Shown here: piece by piece, positions 42,774 through 54,225 of the stretch | How the letters are laid out: each line of letters starts with the position of its first letter | Position numbering within the stretch: the first letter of the stretch is position 1 | NCBI GenBank assembly: GCA_014529385.2 | Contig: CM043953.1 | Coordinates: 76,746,872-76,810,871 of the forward strand | Length of the DNA: 64,000 nucleotides | Origin: Adiantum capillus-veneris | Lineage: Eukaryota > Streptophyta > Polypodiopsida > Polypodiales > Pteridaceae | Reading direction: 5' to 3' | Made by a program: the position numbers and the translations under genes | Notes under the pieces: model-generated | Told to the model about the DNA's origin: nothing | Databases searched by the model: none | Seen by the model: the letters and a program-made list of their open reading frames with translations, nothing else

Positions 42774-44339
42774 TGTAAGGTCTCTGACCCGATCACAAGA
42801 GCACCCTTGTACCACCAAATGAATACAATGGAATAAGTTACTATTTTTAGCAGTTTTCTAGATTCTATCAGTGCCATGATGTTTAGAATGTTATAAAGCT
42901 TCAAAATGTGAATTAAAATAATTTTTGTGAAAATTTTCTAAAAATAGTAAGTTTTTGGTCACCCGGACCGTCCAGTCTCGACCGTCTCGAAAATATGCAC
43001 CCGTACCCCGAATTTGAAAAAAATGCATTTCGGACCCCGAGGGAGCTGCTAAATATGGCAGGTACTCAGACCCGTACGTCTTAGTTAGAGCTTAGTATAG
43101 CAATTTACGGCATCAAAATCCGACTCGTATGGCCCGTTTTAGCCTAAAACCAATTTTTCACAAAATTGTCCGGGAGGCACCGGGGGCCCGAGGCTGTGTA
43201 GGAACAGGTCCCAGCCCACTCCAGACCTGCTTTAGCAGCTAGGGGGCGCCCTCTTGCTTTGTGGGAGTCTTGGGGAAGCTGCCAAGCCTGCAACTCAGTG
43301 TGAGAGTCAGTTTACTGAGCCAACTGGACACTTGGTGGATAGGCAACTGGACTTGCCATGCAAGGACTGAGTGCTCATCCAGACGCAATTAGCAACACAA
43401 ATCGATTTTCAGCCTGTAGTAGCCTATTTAAAGGCCTACACACATACACACACAGAAATATATGCTCACACACACACATTGCATACTCACACACCTACAC
43501 ACTGGGAAGGTGCTGCCGGCACACACACAGCTTTTGAAGGAGAAGCAAGGAGGGAGGTGCTGCCGAAATTCCCATCTCGAGGATTCATTGCATCAGAAAT
43601 TTAAGAGGATTCTCAGCCCCTAATCACGGTAATTATGGTTTAATTACTGCTCTTCTTAATCTCATCATTACCCACTCATAATTCTTGTCTACTATACCTA
43701 CTTTTAGCTATAATTCTCTATAGCTGCTCTCTAAGTTTTCATAGCTATACTTCATTACATAATTATCATTCATTTAGTTAATTTATTCAGCCATTCATCA
43801 TCCTTAATCAAGGATTAATGCATGATTAGGAAAGATTCTCTCTCTACGCGGTATAGTCAATAAATTGTCAGCTAGTAATAGTGTAGATTTGTCAGAATTC
43901 AATCTTTCACTACTCAATAGAGTTGTAATTAAATTATACTTAATCTTCTCCCACATTAGATGCGATTAAGGCTGAAAATTAATCCGTCATTAGTCCAATA
44001 AGAAGAAGGTTTTTCCATCACACATACCTGCGGTCACTCTGCACCTTCATATTGCTCTAGGAAAATGAATGAGCTTGCTTACTTCATATCTTTCGTGAAT
44101 CAATTAGAGAAAAAATCTGAATTTCTTAATCATCTAAGCCAAGTAATTAACCTTAGAGTCGTTTCCCATAGGGTGGATACAGAATTACCCTTAAAAATTG
44201 CTAGGGCAAAAAGGGAAAAATCTAACCTCGTGCATAAGGAGGAGTCTTTAAATAAATCTAATCTACCGATTGGTTTGTCATGTTACTCTCGGACCTTAGC
44301 TCTTTTTTCTTCAAGTCTATCATTTAAGTAGTGAGAAAA

Positions 44340-44480
44340 ATGGCCCCGGTTAAGAGAACTCGCTTCGGTGGAGCCCACGACCGCGAGGCGGGAACAAGCA
44401 ATGTCAACGGAAAAGGAAAGGATCCCATGGACGAGCAAATACCGGCCATCTCACGGGTTATTGACGAAGAAATGGAAGAG
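44340..44480 (+). CDS. putative first exon of gag
   Basis: The ATG at 44340 has a strong context (AAAAATGGCC) and opens 47 codons: MAPVKRTRFGGAHDREAGTS, a Gly/Lys-rich linker, then MDEQIPAISRVIDEEMEE. The exon ends exactly at a GTAGGT donor (44481). The main gag frame downstream opens right after a TAG that doubles as an acceptor at 46393-46394, and joining the two keeps phase. The composition matches the basic, Gly-rich N-terminus typical of chromovirus Gag, which the downstream frame otherwise lacks: its first in-frame ATG is at about 46509, after the conserved QPPIFKGEG segment. The exon lies upstream of the predicted primer binding site. Confidence 0.5.
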
Positions 44481-44780
44481 GTAGGTCCCAAATTCTATTC
44501 AAGTTGTATAATTAACATTGCATACGATTAGTTAGGAATGAACATATCCCCGGACATGTTGGAGAAATCCGACAGAAACCTCCGCATTGAATGCATAGTA
44601 CATTTAAGTATAAAGTAGGAAAGAAATGATTGATGGGTATGCTGTTTGCAAGAGGAAAGAATGTTTGCGAGGGAAAATTTAGCTCGACATGTTCATTTTA
44701 TTTCCAATGTTGAATCAGTCCTGACCCCCCTACTGATCACAGGGGGCAGAGTTCCTCGTTAGGGCTCTTGAATCCACGAC

Positions 44781-44888
44781 TTGCTTTTTATGCGGTGTAT
44801 ATCCGCGACTTGCTTTCTATGCGGTGGGAACCCACGTCTTGCTTTCTATGCGGTGGGAGTGTCCATGACGTGCTTTCTATGCGGTGGA
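44781..44888. repeat. four tandem copies of a 29-31-bp unit
   Basis: TTGCTTTCTATGCGGTG with small variations occurs at 44781, 44810, 44839 and 44870, alternating with short GC-rich spacers. It lies inside the putative intron/LTR. Confidence 0.85.
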
Positions 44889-45562
44889 CATACCTAGTTG
44901 TATGGGCAGCTAGGCGACAACGGGAGGAGTGAACTCTCGCTGGAGGGCGGATGTTGTACCTCCAGAACATTGGAACTTTTATGAATAAGTTTGAGTAGAA
45001 TTTTTACTAGAATTCTGTCTTGGTGTTGTTTGCAATACTGGTTGAAGGGCTGTTTTAACGAACCATGTGATTCGGAATTAAACAAGGAATATCTATGTTG
45101 AACAACCTTTGTGGTAGTAATTAGGACACACAAGGAAGTGTGAGTGTGGGGGTGGAAAGTGGGGGCTTGGCTCGGGTTGCCAATGCCTACGAGATGGGTG
45201 GTCCCAATTGGTCGGGAACTCTCTGTCCCCATAAGTGCTTACTCGATATTGGTATTACTCATTGCCCCTAGAGCAGCGAATCCTCGAGAGTACGTGCCTC
45301 TGAAACATGGGGAAAAAGGCACTCAGGGTTTCTCTCCTCTTGGAAGGTGGGTCTTAGGACCGATAGATAGTTAAGTACGCTTCCCCTGCGAGGTGGAGCT
45401 AGATCTCGTTGCTAGTAGGCTCGAACTCGACTCACTTTGTGATGAGAGATCGTCCACTAGTTGAACCCTGAACCATTTTGTTTGCTTCCGCTATAGATCT
45501 AGTGGCCACCAGGTTTACCATCAGATCCGTTGTTTGATACGACGGGGTGGGGATCTCACACC

Positions 45563-45575
45563 TGGTATTAGAGCC
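45563..45575 (+). promoter_or_regulatory. primer binding site (initiator Met tRNA)
   Basis: TGGTATTAGAGCC differs by one base from the standard TGGTATCAGAGCC and follows a CTCACA-type LTR end with a 2-base gap. A weaker match, TGGTATCAAG, occurs near 46364. Confidence 0.75.
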
Positions 45576-45675
45576 TAGGTTAGGCTGGGAAAATAAAGTC
45601 GTATTGTTTGAACATTTAAAAGGAACTGAAAGTATATAGGTAGTTGATCCGAATTCCTTGCATTGGTGTTGCAGG

Positions 45676-46178
45676 AAGACCCCGTGCTCGAATATCGGAA
45701 GTTCCAAGTGTTTGAGCTTATTTATGAGCAAGCTCGAAGATCCCCTGTTTACCAGCTCAGGTGAGATGTCATGGAGGTACTGTTGAAGGCTTATACGCCA
45801 CACTCCACTCGCATTGACAAAGGATGGGAACTTGATTGGACATTTCCAGGAGGGGTTTACTACATCAATGCTCGGAAGCTAGGGTGCCTGGCTACCGACT
45901 TGAAGAAGATACGTTGGGGAGAAGAGTTGAGAGTGATAGAGATATTCTACTTGGTGCCCACACGATTGGACCAGACTGTTTCGGGCAACTCCAACCAAAC
46001 CATCAACGACTGGCTCTTGGAGAAGGTCACCAATGTGATTCCAGCAAACCGAGTCAAAACCTTTGGATTACTGAAAGCGGAACTCCGGCCCGATATCTTA
46101 GTTTATTATCCCCTCAAGAATGTGTATAAGAACTATTACACGAATGAAGTAGTGCATCATGTCAATACCATTTCCTAG
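45676..46178 (+). CDS. small ORF between PBS and gag, function unknown
   Basis: The clear open frame is 45771-46178 (MEVLLKAYTPHSTRIDKGWE ... VVHHVNTIS). The same frame extends upstream, past one TGA at 45757, to an acceptor GTTGCAG at 45669-45675, giving EDPVLEYRKFQVFELIYEQA. Joining this acceptor to the donor at 44481 would also be in phase, so it could be an alternative second exon. AATAAA-like signals follow (near 46258 and 46272), as in a 3' untranslated region. The protein has no recognised motif. It does not resemble gag and is not expected in a simple chromovirus. Confidence 0.45.
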
Positions 46179-46394
46179 GCGTATGTTATACGCAATCCAT
46201 AAAGCCATGTAATAAGCGGTCATCAGTCATTCTAAACCTTGAGGAGTTTCGATTGTAATAAATTTCCACCAATAAAGTGCTTTTTGTCTCTGAATCTCAG
46301 TCTCTTGATAAAGTGGAATTTTGAATTTTATTAAAGTCTCGTGTCTATCTTGAAATTCAAGTAATGGTATCAAGATTTCGTATAGCCCATGTAG

Positions 46395-48993
46395 GTACCG
46401 CCTGTTGCTCTGTACTCGGCAGCGCAAGAGAAGAAGCTTCTCCTCAAACAAGCCCAACCTCCGATCTTTAAGGGCGAGGGGGCAAATGTGAAGAGAGATG
46501 CGGAAGTATGGATGGAAGCCATGGACGATTACTTTGAAGCTGCGGGAACCCAACCCGTAAATCAGACCATGCTTGCGATGTTCCGCTTGACTGGCGATGC
46601 CAAGATATGGTGGAAGCAACATTGCAGAGACCTGGACATTAAAGGATCTTCCCAATCTTGGGAAGACATCAAAGCTGCGATAATGGGGCGTTATTTACCA
46701 CCTGCCTATAGGACCTTGAGAATGAATGAATTCTTCACTTTGGCAGCTGAATTCAACTGTCGAAGAATACTATGCAAAGTTTGTCACTCTTCGGAGATAT
46801 GCTCCTAAGATGACCTTGGAACAACAGGTGGCAAGGTTCTGTCAAGGACTAATCGATCCCTTGAACACTCGGCTGGAGGCTCTCAGGCCGTCAACACTAC
46901 AGGATGCCTTGTTGAGGGCTAAACCTCTAGCTCTCGAAGTACAAAAGGCTAATCAGAATAGGAGGAATCATTGGGCAAAGAGGGCAAGGAACACTGCTTG
47001 GGACAACAGACCAGCCAACCAAACCTATAACCAGCGCCCTATTGTGGCTACCACCACAACCATGGAGTTCCCTGATGTTCGATGCTATGGTTGCGGCGAG
47101 CATGGACACTACAGATCCAATTGCCCTAGGAACATTCATGCAACCAACGCCAATGTCATACCCTTGAATACCCGTGGGCGTGGCCAAGCTAATGAAAGAG
47201 GAGGACGCGGAAGAATGAACAGAGGGCGAGGGCGTGGAGCTACCTCCAGAGTGAATGCCGCAGTAGTTCAACCAACTGTGGGTGATGAAGCAGTGGAGAG
47301 AGCAACCCTACATGCTGCAATTGACAATCCCAATGGTTGCGAGCAATACGCAGTCATTCATACGCTAGGATCTCTCAGAGGTGAACAAGTTAACTTCCTT
47401 ATAGATTGTGGCAGTACTCTTTCATTTCTTTCACCCAGATGCATGAGAAAGCTTAAGCTAGATAAGTATCCGTCAAGTAGGCTAGTTGTCGAGTTAGCAA
47501 ACGGCAAGGAGTTAGTATCTCAACACTCTGCAGGCAAAATTGACTTCGATTTAGGGGGACACCCAACTTCTGCCCAATTTCGAACCCTACCCTTAGGATT
47601 CTTTGATGGGATACTAGGGATGGATTGGTTAAAGCAAAATAAGGCCCATATCCATTGTGCACAAGGAAACTTTACATTTACAGATAACTTGGGTAATGAA
47701 GCCTTAATTCAGGGGAAAAATGGGAGACCTAGGGCTATTCTAGTTAAGGCCAGCAGACTCTTGAAGGGACTAAGAAAGGGTCAGCAAATATATGCAGTTA
47801 AACTCAATAAGGTGGACCAATCAGATACCTCACTTCGACCAGACTGGCTGAGGGAGTATGATGACGTATTCCCCGAGGACCTTACGAATCTTCCACCACA
47901 CAGAGAGGTAGATCATGGGATTGAGACTATCCCTGGGTGTGAACCTATCTCAAAAAGACCTTATAAAATGTCACTTCCGGAGGCCATCGAACTCAAAGAA
48001 CAACTTAGGCAACTCATTGAGCAAGGATTCATTCGACCCAGTACTTCTCCTTGGGGTGCTCGAGTTCTTTTTCAGAAAAAGAAGGATGGGACCTTAAGGC
48101 TATGCATAGACTACCATGGGCTGAATCAGGTAACTGTCAAGAACAAGTACCCAATTCCAAGGATCGACGAACTCTTGGACAGGCTCCACGGCGCCAAAAT
48201 ATTTACAAAGATTGATCTAAGGTCAGGATATTACCAAATCGGGATCAAGGAATCAGATATTCCAAAGACAGCTTTCAACACCAGGTATGGACACTACAAA
48301 TTCACAATAATGTCTTTTGGTCTAACAAATGCTCCTGCAAGCTTCAATCGACTCATGCAGGATATTTTCAAACCTTACCTGGACGACTTTGTCTTGGTTT
48401 TCTTTGATGACATTCTAGTCTATTCTAAGAATGAAACAAATCACAAGGAACATGTTTGCAAAGTACTTGATCTCCTTCGAGAACACCAGCTTTACGCTAA
48501 AGAGAGCAAGTGCACTTTTTGCTCACCAAAGGTCAACTATCTTGGATTTGTCATTTCGGCTGAAGGGATTTCGGTGGACACAGACAAAGTCAAGGACATC
48601 GTTGACTGGCCTCAACTATCCACTGTCAGCGAAGTAAGGGGATTTCTTGGAATAACGGGATGGTACAGGATTTTTGTCAAGGATTATGCACGTATTGCTG
48701 CACCTTTGAAGGAACTCCTGAAGAAAGGAATGAGGATCGATTGGAAGACCGAGCACGAGTCTAGTTTTGCTAAGCTAAAGGAATTCTTGGTCTCAGCTCC
48801 TATTTTAAAGCTTCCAGACTTCAGTAAAGAATTTGAAGTAGCGACAGATGCTAGTAAGTCTGCTCTAGGCGGAGTTCTTACTCAAGAAGGAAGACCGGTG
48901 GCATATACTTCGCGAAAGCTGAGGGATCATGAGAAGAATTATCCCACTCATGATCTGGAACTTTTAGCAGTTATACATGCACTAAAGTTATGA
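46395..48993 (+). pseudogene. chromovirus gag-pol, first part, broken
   Basis: The gag domain starts at 46395 (AAQEKKLLLKQAQPPIFKGE, WMEAMDDYFEAAG), loses frame near 46750 and continues in the frame of 46726-48993 with [17 protein letters not shown]. It then reads through a zinc knuckle ([14 protein letters not shown], about 47083-47124), a Gly/Arg-rich segment ([15 protein letters not shown]), protease ([13 protein letters not shown], then ILGMDWL), RT ([13 protein letters not shown]; catalytic [10 protein letters not shown] near 48399-48428) and RNase H ([13 protein letters not shown]). It stops at TGA 48991-48993, where related elements have Trp. Gag and pol share one frame here, so a single polyprotein is the likely ancestral form. 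Confidence 0.9.
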
Positions 48994-48999
48994 AGACAT

Positions 49000-50647
49000 T
49001 ATCTTCTTGGACGCAAGTTTCAGTTGGTTACAGACCACAAGAGTTTAAAGTGGATTTTTACTCAACCCATTCTCAATATGCAACAACGGCGATGGATAGA
49101 GCTATTACAGGAATATGACCTTGACATAAAGTATAGACCAGGAAAGGAAAACGCAGTTGCAGATGGTCTTAGCCGAAAATCGTTTCTCGGAGCTATCTCT
49201 ATTCCAAATAACCCTATCTGGGATGGAATCAAAGAAGCATCCCTCGAAGATCCAGAGTACCAACGTATGGCTTCATTAGTCCAGCAGAATAAGATGCCTG
49301 AAGCTAAAGATTACTCTCTTATGGGAGGATGTCTTTACTACAGACATAGACTCTGTGTACCCAGAGACCCATCTTTAAAGAAGGCCATTCTATATGAAGC
49401 ACACGATAGCCCTACATCCGGACACCCAGGCTATGCTAAAACTCTTCACGCCGTCAGAAGGAGTTATTTCTGGTCTGGAATGAAAGGAGACATACTTCGC
49501 TATGTGAGACAATGTCTTTCTTGTCAACGGATAAAGGCCGAAAGGATCAAATTACCAGGACAACTTCAACCTCTTGACATACCCCCAGATGAAGTGGGAA
49601 TGCATCAGTATGGATTTTGTTACAGGGTTACCTTCTACAGGAGGTTATGATTCTGTTTTCATGGTTGTTGACATGCTCACAAAAGTGGCTCATCTAATAC
49701 CCGTAAAGACAACCTTTACTGCTTCAGATATTAGTCGAGTATTCATCAAGGAGATTTTCAGGCTACATGGTCTACCCAAGCGTATTGTCAGTGATAGAGA
49801 TGCCAAGTTTACATCAAAATTTTGGACTTCTCTTTTCCAATCTATTGGGTCACAATTAGCTTTCAGTACAGCATACCATCCACAAACAGATGGGCAAACT
49901 GAAAGAGTTAATCAAGTCATTGAGGACATTCTCAGAGCCTATTGTTCGCAAGAACCAAAGAAGTGGTTACAATATCTACCTTTGGTAGAATATGCTTATA
50001 ACACTTCCGAACACAGAAGCATTGGAATGTCACCTTTCAAAGCTCTCTATGGACAGGACTGTTTAGCACCACTGAACTTTTCAGATCCAACCATCACAGT
50101 AGAAGCCTCTAGGAAGATGTTAGAAGATATGGAAGCACAGACTAGAGCCATTCGCCAGGACATTCAGGCAGCTCAAGATAGGCAGAAGCACTATGCAGAT
50201 AAGAACCGCACAGATAGAACTTTCAAGGAAGGAGATAAGGTTTTTCTCCGAGTCCGACCTAAGAAAAGCAATTTATCGCTAGGCAGATACAAGAAGCTAA
50301 GCCCAAGGTATTGTGGACCATTTGAGATCGTTAAGGTTGTAAGTGACCAGGCCTACAAGCTAAAGTTACCTGCGAACTTGAAGGTTCATGATGTATTCCA
50401 TGTCAGCTTACTCAAACCCTATATTCCCAATCCTGATCAATTCTTGGACTCAGATCAGATAGTCATGCCAGCACAAGGAGTTCTCGAGCTCCAACCTGAC
50501 TATGTACTTGAAACAAGGGAAAGAAAGTTACGCAACAGAACTATCACGGAGCATCTAGTCAAATGGAAGGATTACCCTGAAGAAGATGCAACTTGGGAGG
50601 ATGAATCGACGCTCTTAAAAGACTACCCAAACTCATTCTTGAGATGA
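49000..50647 (+). pseudogene. chromovirus RNase H end, integrase and chromodomain
   Basis: It continues the pol frame after the 48991 stop: QLVTDHKSLKWIF, ADGLSRKSFLG, integrase zinc finger HDSPTSGHPG and CLSCQR. One extra base near 49600 shifts the frame; 49574-50647 then has the catalytic Asp in SMDFVTGLP, the second in IVSDRDAKFTSKFW, and Glu in HPQTDGQTERVN. Next come VFHVSLLKPYIPNP and a chromodomain with RKLRNRTITEHLVKWKDYP and EEDATWEDE. Apart from the shift the integrase motifs are all present. It ends just before the purine tract GGGGAGGT at 50671. Confidence 0.9.
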
Positions 50648-50670
50648 GGACATCTCAAATTTTTCACGTT

Positions 50671-50678
50671 GGGGAGGT
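50671..50678 (+). promoter_or_regulatory. polypurine tract
   Basis: GGGGAGGT directly precedes the 3' LTR start TGTAAGG at 50679, the expected primer site for plus-strand synthesis. It is short but correctly placed. Confidence 0.65.
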
Positions 50679-51466
50679 TGTAAGGTCTCTGACCCGATCA
50701 CAAGAGCACCCTTGTACCACGAAATGAATACAATGGAATAAGTTACTATTTTTAGCAGTTTTCTAGATTCTATCAGTGCCATGATGTTTAGAATGTTATA
50801 AAGCTTCAAAATGTGAATTAAAATAATTTTTGTGAAAATTTTCTAAAAATAGTAAGTTTTTGGTCACCCGAACCGTCCAGTCTCGACCGTCTCGAAAATC
50901 TGCACCCGTATCCCGAATTTGAAAAAAATGCATTTCGGACCCTGGGGGGGCTGCTAAATATGGCAGGTATTCAGACCCGTACGTCTTAGTTAGAGCTTAG
51001 TATAGCAATTTACGGCATCAAAATCCGACTCGTATGGCCCGTTTTAGCCTAAAACCAATTTTTCACAAAATTGTCCGGGAGGCACCGGGGGCCCGAGGCT
51101 GTGTAGGAACAGGTCCCAGCCCACTCCAGACCTGCTTTAGCAGCTAGGGGGCGCCCTCTTGCTTTGTGGGAGTCTTGGGGAAGCTGCCAAGCCTGCAACT
51201 CAGTGTGAGAGTCAGTTTACTGAGCCAACTGGACACTTGGTGGATAGGCAACTGGACTTGCCATGCAAGGACTGAGTGCTCATCCAGACGCAATTAGCAA
51301 CACAAATCGATTTTCAGCCTGTAGTAGCCTATTTAAAGGCCTACACACATACACACACAGAAATATATGCTCACACACACACATTGCATACTCACACACC
51401 TACACACTGGGAAGGTGCTGCCGGCACACACACAGCTTTTGAAGGAGAAGCAAGGAGGGAGGTGCT
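50679..51466 (+). repeat. 3' LTR, truncated to 788 bp
   Basis: Matches 42774-43561 with roughly eight differences, then switches to unrelated sequence after GGAGGTGCT. Differences include CACCAAA versus CACGAAA, CCGGACC versus CCGAACC, and CCCCGAGGGAG versus CCCTGGGGGGG. Confidence 0.92.
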
Positions 51467-53584
51467 TCCCAGTTATACTTTCAAGGAAAGAATTCTGCAA
51501 TCTACCATGCGGTAGTGGACGAACACACTTTTCAAGTTGATTCCAAACATTCTGTACATGGTTGACTATGTTGGTTACCGTTATCTGCTAGTTGAGCAGT
51601 TTCTACAAAGAGCTTGGCCAAGGGGTTTCACTACATAGATTCTAATCCAAGGGCTTGGATTGCAAAGGCAACACCCAGGGTTCCCAGTGCAATATTGTTT
51701 GTTTTTTCAGGTAGGGGACGCGCTCCTCTCCATTTGAATACACGTAAGTGTACATTACGTTCAAATCTCCAGGTACGCATCTATTGATTTGGTGTCATTC
51801 CATTTTCAGTATGCTTTGCTTGGTTTTTCAAGACGTCTAAGTATGCTTGCATGTTACAGAGCCATGCCAAGGACATGTCGGCACAAAGTATTTTGGGCCA
51901 AGTGTCCAATCTATCTTTCTGTCTTATGCTGTTACGAACCTACTTGTAGGGTTCAATTTGGCACATGTTGTCACATGGGATACAACATGGTCTAGGAACT
52001 CAAGGAGTTCGGTTTAACCAGTGTGGAGCAAGATAATGAGGGTCCCTCTCACTCTTGTCGTGGAGTGTTTTGCAGTTCCTCCACACACAAGTACATCTTG
52101 TACTAGAAGGATGTTCTTTTTTACACATCCTTACATGAGACATATTCCACATGTGGAGAATATGAGTCTCTAGACTGACACTGGCGCCATTATTTTAATT
52201 ATGTGTCACGACCAAGTCCCTAGGTGCCGGCCACACCTGTTTTCTAGACCATTTTTAGCACGACGTATCAGGAGCAATTTTGTGGCCAGAAATTGTCGGA
52301 TACTTAGAATGACTTGTTAAGGTACAAGTACTGCTAAACAACATTACAGATGGTTGTTTATACATATAGCAAGGCTATAAGTTTTTAATGAAAAAGTTTC
52401 ATTGTCAGACGTTTCAACAAGGCTTGCAAAAGGTTGCAACTAAAAGTATTTAGTTTCTTTTCAGAACTATTTACATTCCTTTTAATGCGTGCTAGGCGTA
52501 TCACATTTGCCATAAGTATTGGCAAGGATCATTATGGATATACAGGTTCGGGTTAGTTTTTGCTAAATGCATGCACACTAGGTGTTATGGGCCCTAGTGT
52601 TTAGCAAAGGCTGATTTGGAACGGCATGCATATTCCTCAGGTTGTTGCTTATGAAGCATCTTGCACTCTATGTGCACTATCTCTATGAGATTACTTTTGG
52701 GTCTACTAATCACCAATAGAGGTCATGGCTCAGTTTGGGCGTTTGTGGATTTTTTCAAGTTAACCACGATGGTTATTTTGGACATTGTTGATTCCTCACC
52801 AATGTTATACACTACTGTGATTCCCCGTTTACCAGTCATCTGGGACGACTGTCTATAAACCATGAGGAAAACACACCTCAGTACTGTCAGTTATCCAAGG
52901 GGATAGGCAAATTACAAAGAGTAATCTTGTGCTAAAGGATCTGCTAAGAGCATACGTTAGCACAACGCATTTCTGAATAGATGATTTTCTCCCTATTCTA
53001 GAATTTGCTTAAGTACGGTTTTCGACTTTGAACACCTGTTGTGGTGGGGTTGGAGATTGTGTCAATACTTTCATACGTCAAGGACTTACCAAGTGTGCTG
53101 ACAAAGTATGTTGGCAAGTAACCTTCATTAGGGATGAACATGTAGTTCTTTGTGCTCCAAACTATTCAAAATTCTAACACGAGGACACTCTCTATCTACT
53201 ATGAACATTTCAAGATACTCAGGCGAGTAGAAAATCTGGCTCACAACTGCATGGAAATTTATGCCAAGGTTTCCTTCCATTATTCTAGTACCTTCAAAAG
53301 ATCTGAAAACTGGTTATGCCTTTGGACAACTCTTAGTTGTGGTTACTCCTTTACAGTACTCAAGTGAGTTATAAATTTAGACCCAAGTGGTTGCAAACGG
53401 ACAACAATGTTGAAAATCAAGATGTTGCTCTTGGTTTCATTGAACCTCCTCACTGCACCAATTATAGGTCATACAGACAACTAGCTCACTTATGGGACGT
53501 CAATAAAGAAAACATCAGTATTCTTAAAAAGATATTACTACTTGTGTTTTCGAGGACGAAAACTCTTCCTTAAGGGGGGAGTAA
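51467..53584 (+). other. 3' internal remnant of another LTR element
   Basis: No reliable protein is readable in the first 1.6 kb. Near 53540-53584 the text FRGRKLF and then AAGGGGGGAGTAA is the usual end of a Ty3/gypsy coding region followed by its purine tract, directly before an LTR start at 53585. It joins the truncated chromovirus LTR abruptly at 51466/51467. Open frames at 51789-51995 and 53152-53573 have no recognised motif. Confidence 0.5.
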
Positions 53585-53764
53585 TGTCAAGACAAGGGTC
53601 CTACGGGGCAAGGCCCAACCTAGGGGGTCTGGGACCTAGGCTAAGGGCCTGGACTGGACCAGTGCGGACTGGGGATCCGCTTTGGGAAAGATCTAGGAGC
53701 TAGGCCTATATAAGGGGCGGTAGGGAGGAGGATCCTATGTTCAGTTACCTTAGGTCTTCTGTTA
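53585..53764 (+). repeat. partial LTR interrupted by a CACTA element
   Basis: It starts TGTCAAGACAAGGGTCC after the purine tract GGGGGGAG. It contains a TATA-like TATATAA at 53707-53713 and breaks at 53764, where the CACTATAAGAGG terminus begins. The continuation would lie beyond the transposon's other end, outside the window. Confidence 0.6.
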
Positions 53765-53853
53765 CACTATAAGAGGAAAATTTGAGAATTGCCCCACAAT
53801 AAAAAAATGAAAAAGGAGAGAGAAAAAATTTCATTAGTAGTAATATGAGCGGC

Positions 53854-54001
53854 AATAGTCACGGATATATATCTGTGACTATTACCACGTGTATTGCCAC
53901 GCCAATTACCGTAGATATTACCACTATACGGCTATTCAAAAATAAAGCTGCTCATTTGGGCCACCCAATTTTGTGTGGCCCAAATGAGCATCTTTATTTT
54001 T
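53854..54001. repeat. CACTA 5' subterminal palindrome and 27-bp hairpin
   Basis: AATAGTCACGG-ATATATAT-CTGTGACTATT (53854-53883) is a palindrome with one mismatched pair. 53938-53964 and 53975-54001 are 27-bp inverted arms with one mismatch (CTCATTTGGGCCAC versus GTGGCCCAAATGAG cores) around a 10-base loop. Confidence 0.9.
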
Positions 54002-54225
54002 GGCATGCATAAAACATATGAAATGTCAATTGTTTTTGTAAAAGTGTACAAAAAAAAGTAAACAATAGAGTTTGAAAATACCTTACCTTGACAATTTAAA
54101 GTGAAAAAGACCAATAAATTAAAAAATTTACAAATAAGATTGAAACTTTTGTTCAGTTGTATATACATATGCTCATAGAGTTTTTCTTATGCCACATTGG
54201 GCCTTTAAGAGAGCACTACAAATAA

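Larger units (their letters stand above)
42774..45560 (+). repeat. 5' LTR (about 2.8 kb if the PBS call is right)
   Basis: It starts TGTAAGG and, if the site at 45563 is the primer binding site, ends GGGGATCTCACA at 45560. The first 788 bp are confirmed by the 3' copy; the rest cannot be, because that copy is truncated. It contains a CA-rich stretch (43438-43500), a putative gag first exon (44340-44480) and four tandem copies of a 29-31-bp unit with TTGCTTTCTATGCGGTG (44781-44888). A shorter LTR is the alternative. Confidence 0.6.
42774..51466 (+). mobile_element. second Ty3/gypsy chromovirus, 3' LTR truncated
   Basis: TGTAAGGTCTCTGACCCGAT starts both at 42774 and at 50679. The two copies stay about 99 percent alike for 788 bp and then diverge abruptly (after 43561 and 51466). 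Between them lie a primer binding site, gag with a zinc knuckle, protease, RT, RNase H, integrase and a chromodomain, all on the + strand. The right copy does not end in CA and no matching target duplication follows, so the 3' LTR is cut. Lesions are a stop at 48991, a one-base frameshift near 49600 and a frame change near 46750. Confidence 0.9.

Noticed and set aside
42774..43561. A 788-bp LTR as the full LTR of the second chromovirus
   Set aside because: The shared segment does not end in CA, no primer binding site follows at 43562, and no target duplication is seen after 51466.
44065..44331. An 88-codon frame just upstream of the putative gag exon
   Set aside because: It ends before the gag ATG, has no motif and lies in the predicted transcribed leader; it could at most be an upstream ORF.
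46364..46373. TGGTATCAAG near 46364 as the primer binding site
   Set aside because: It matches fewer bases than the site at 45563 and is not preceded by an LTR-like CA end.
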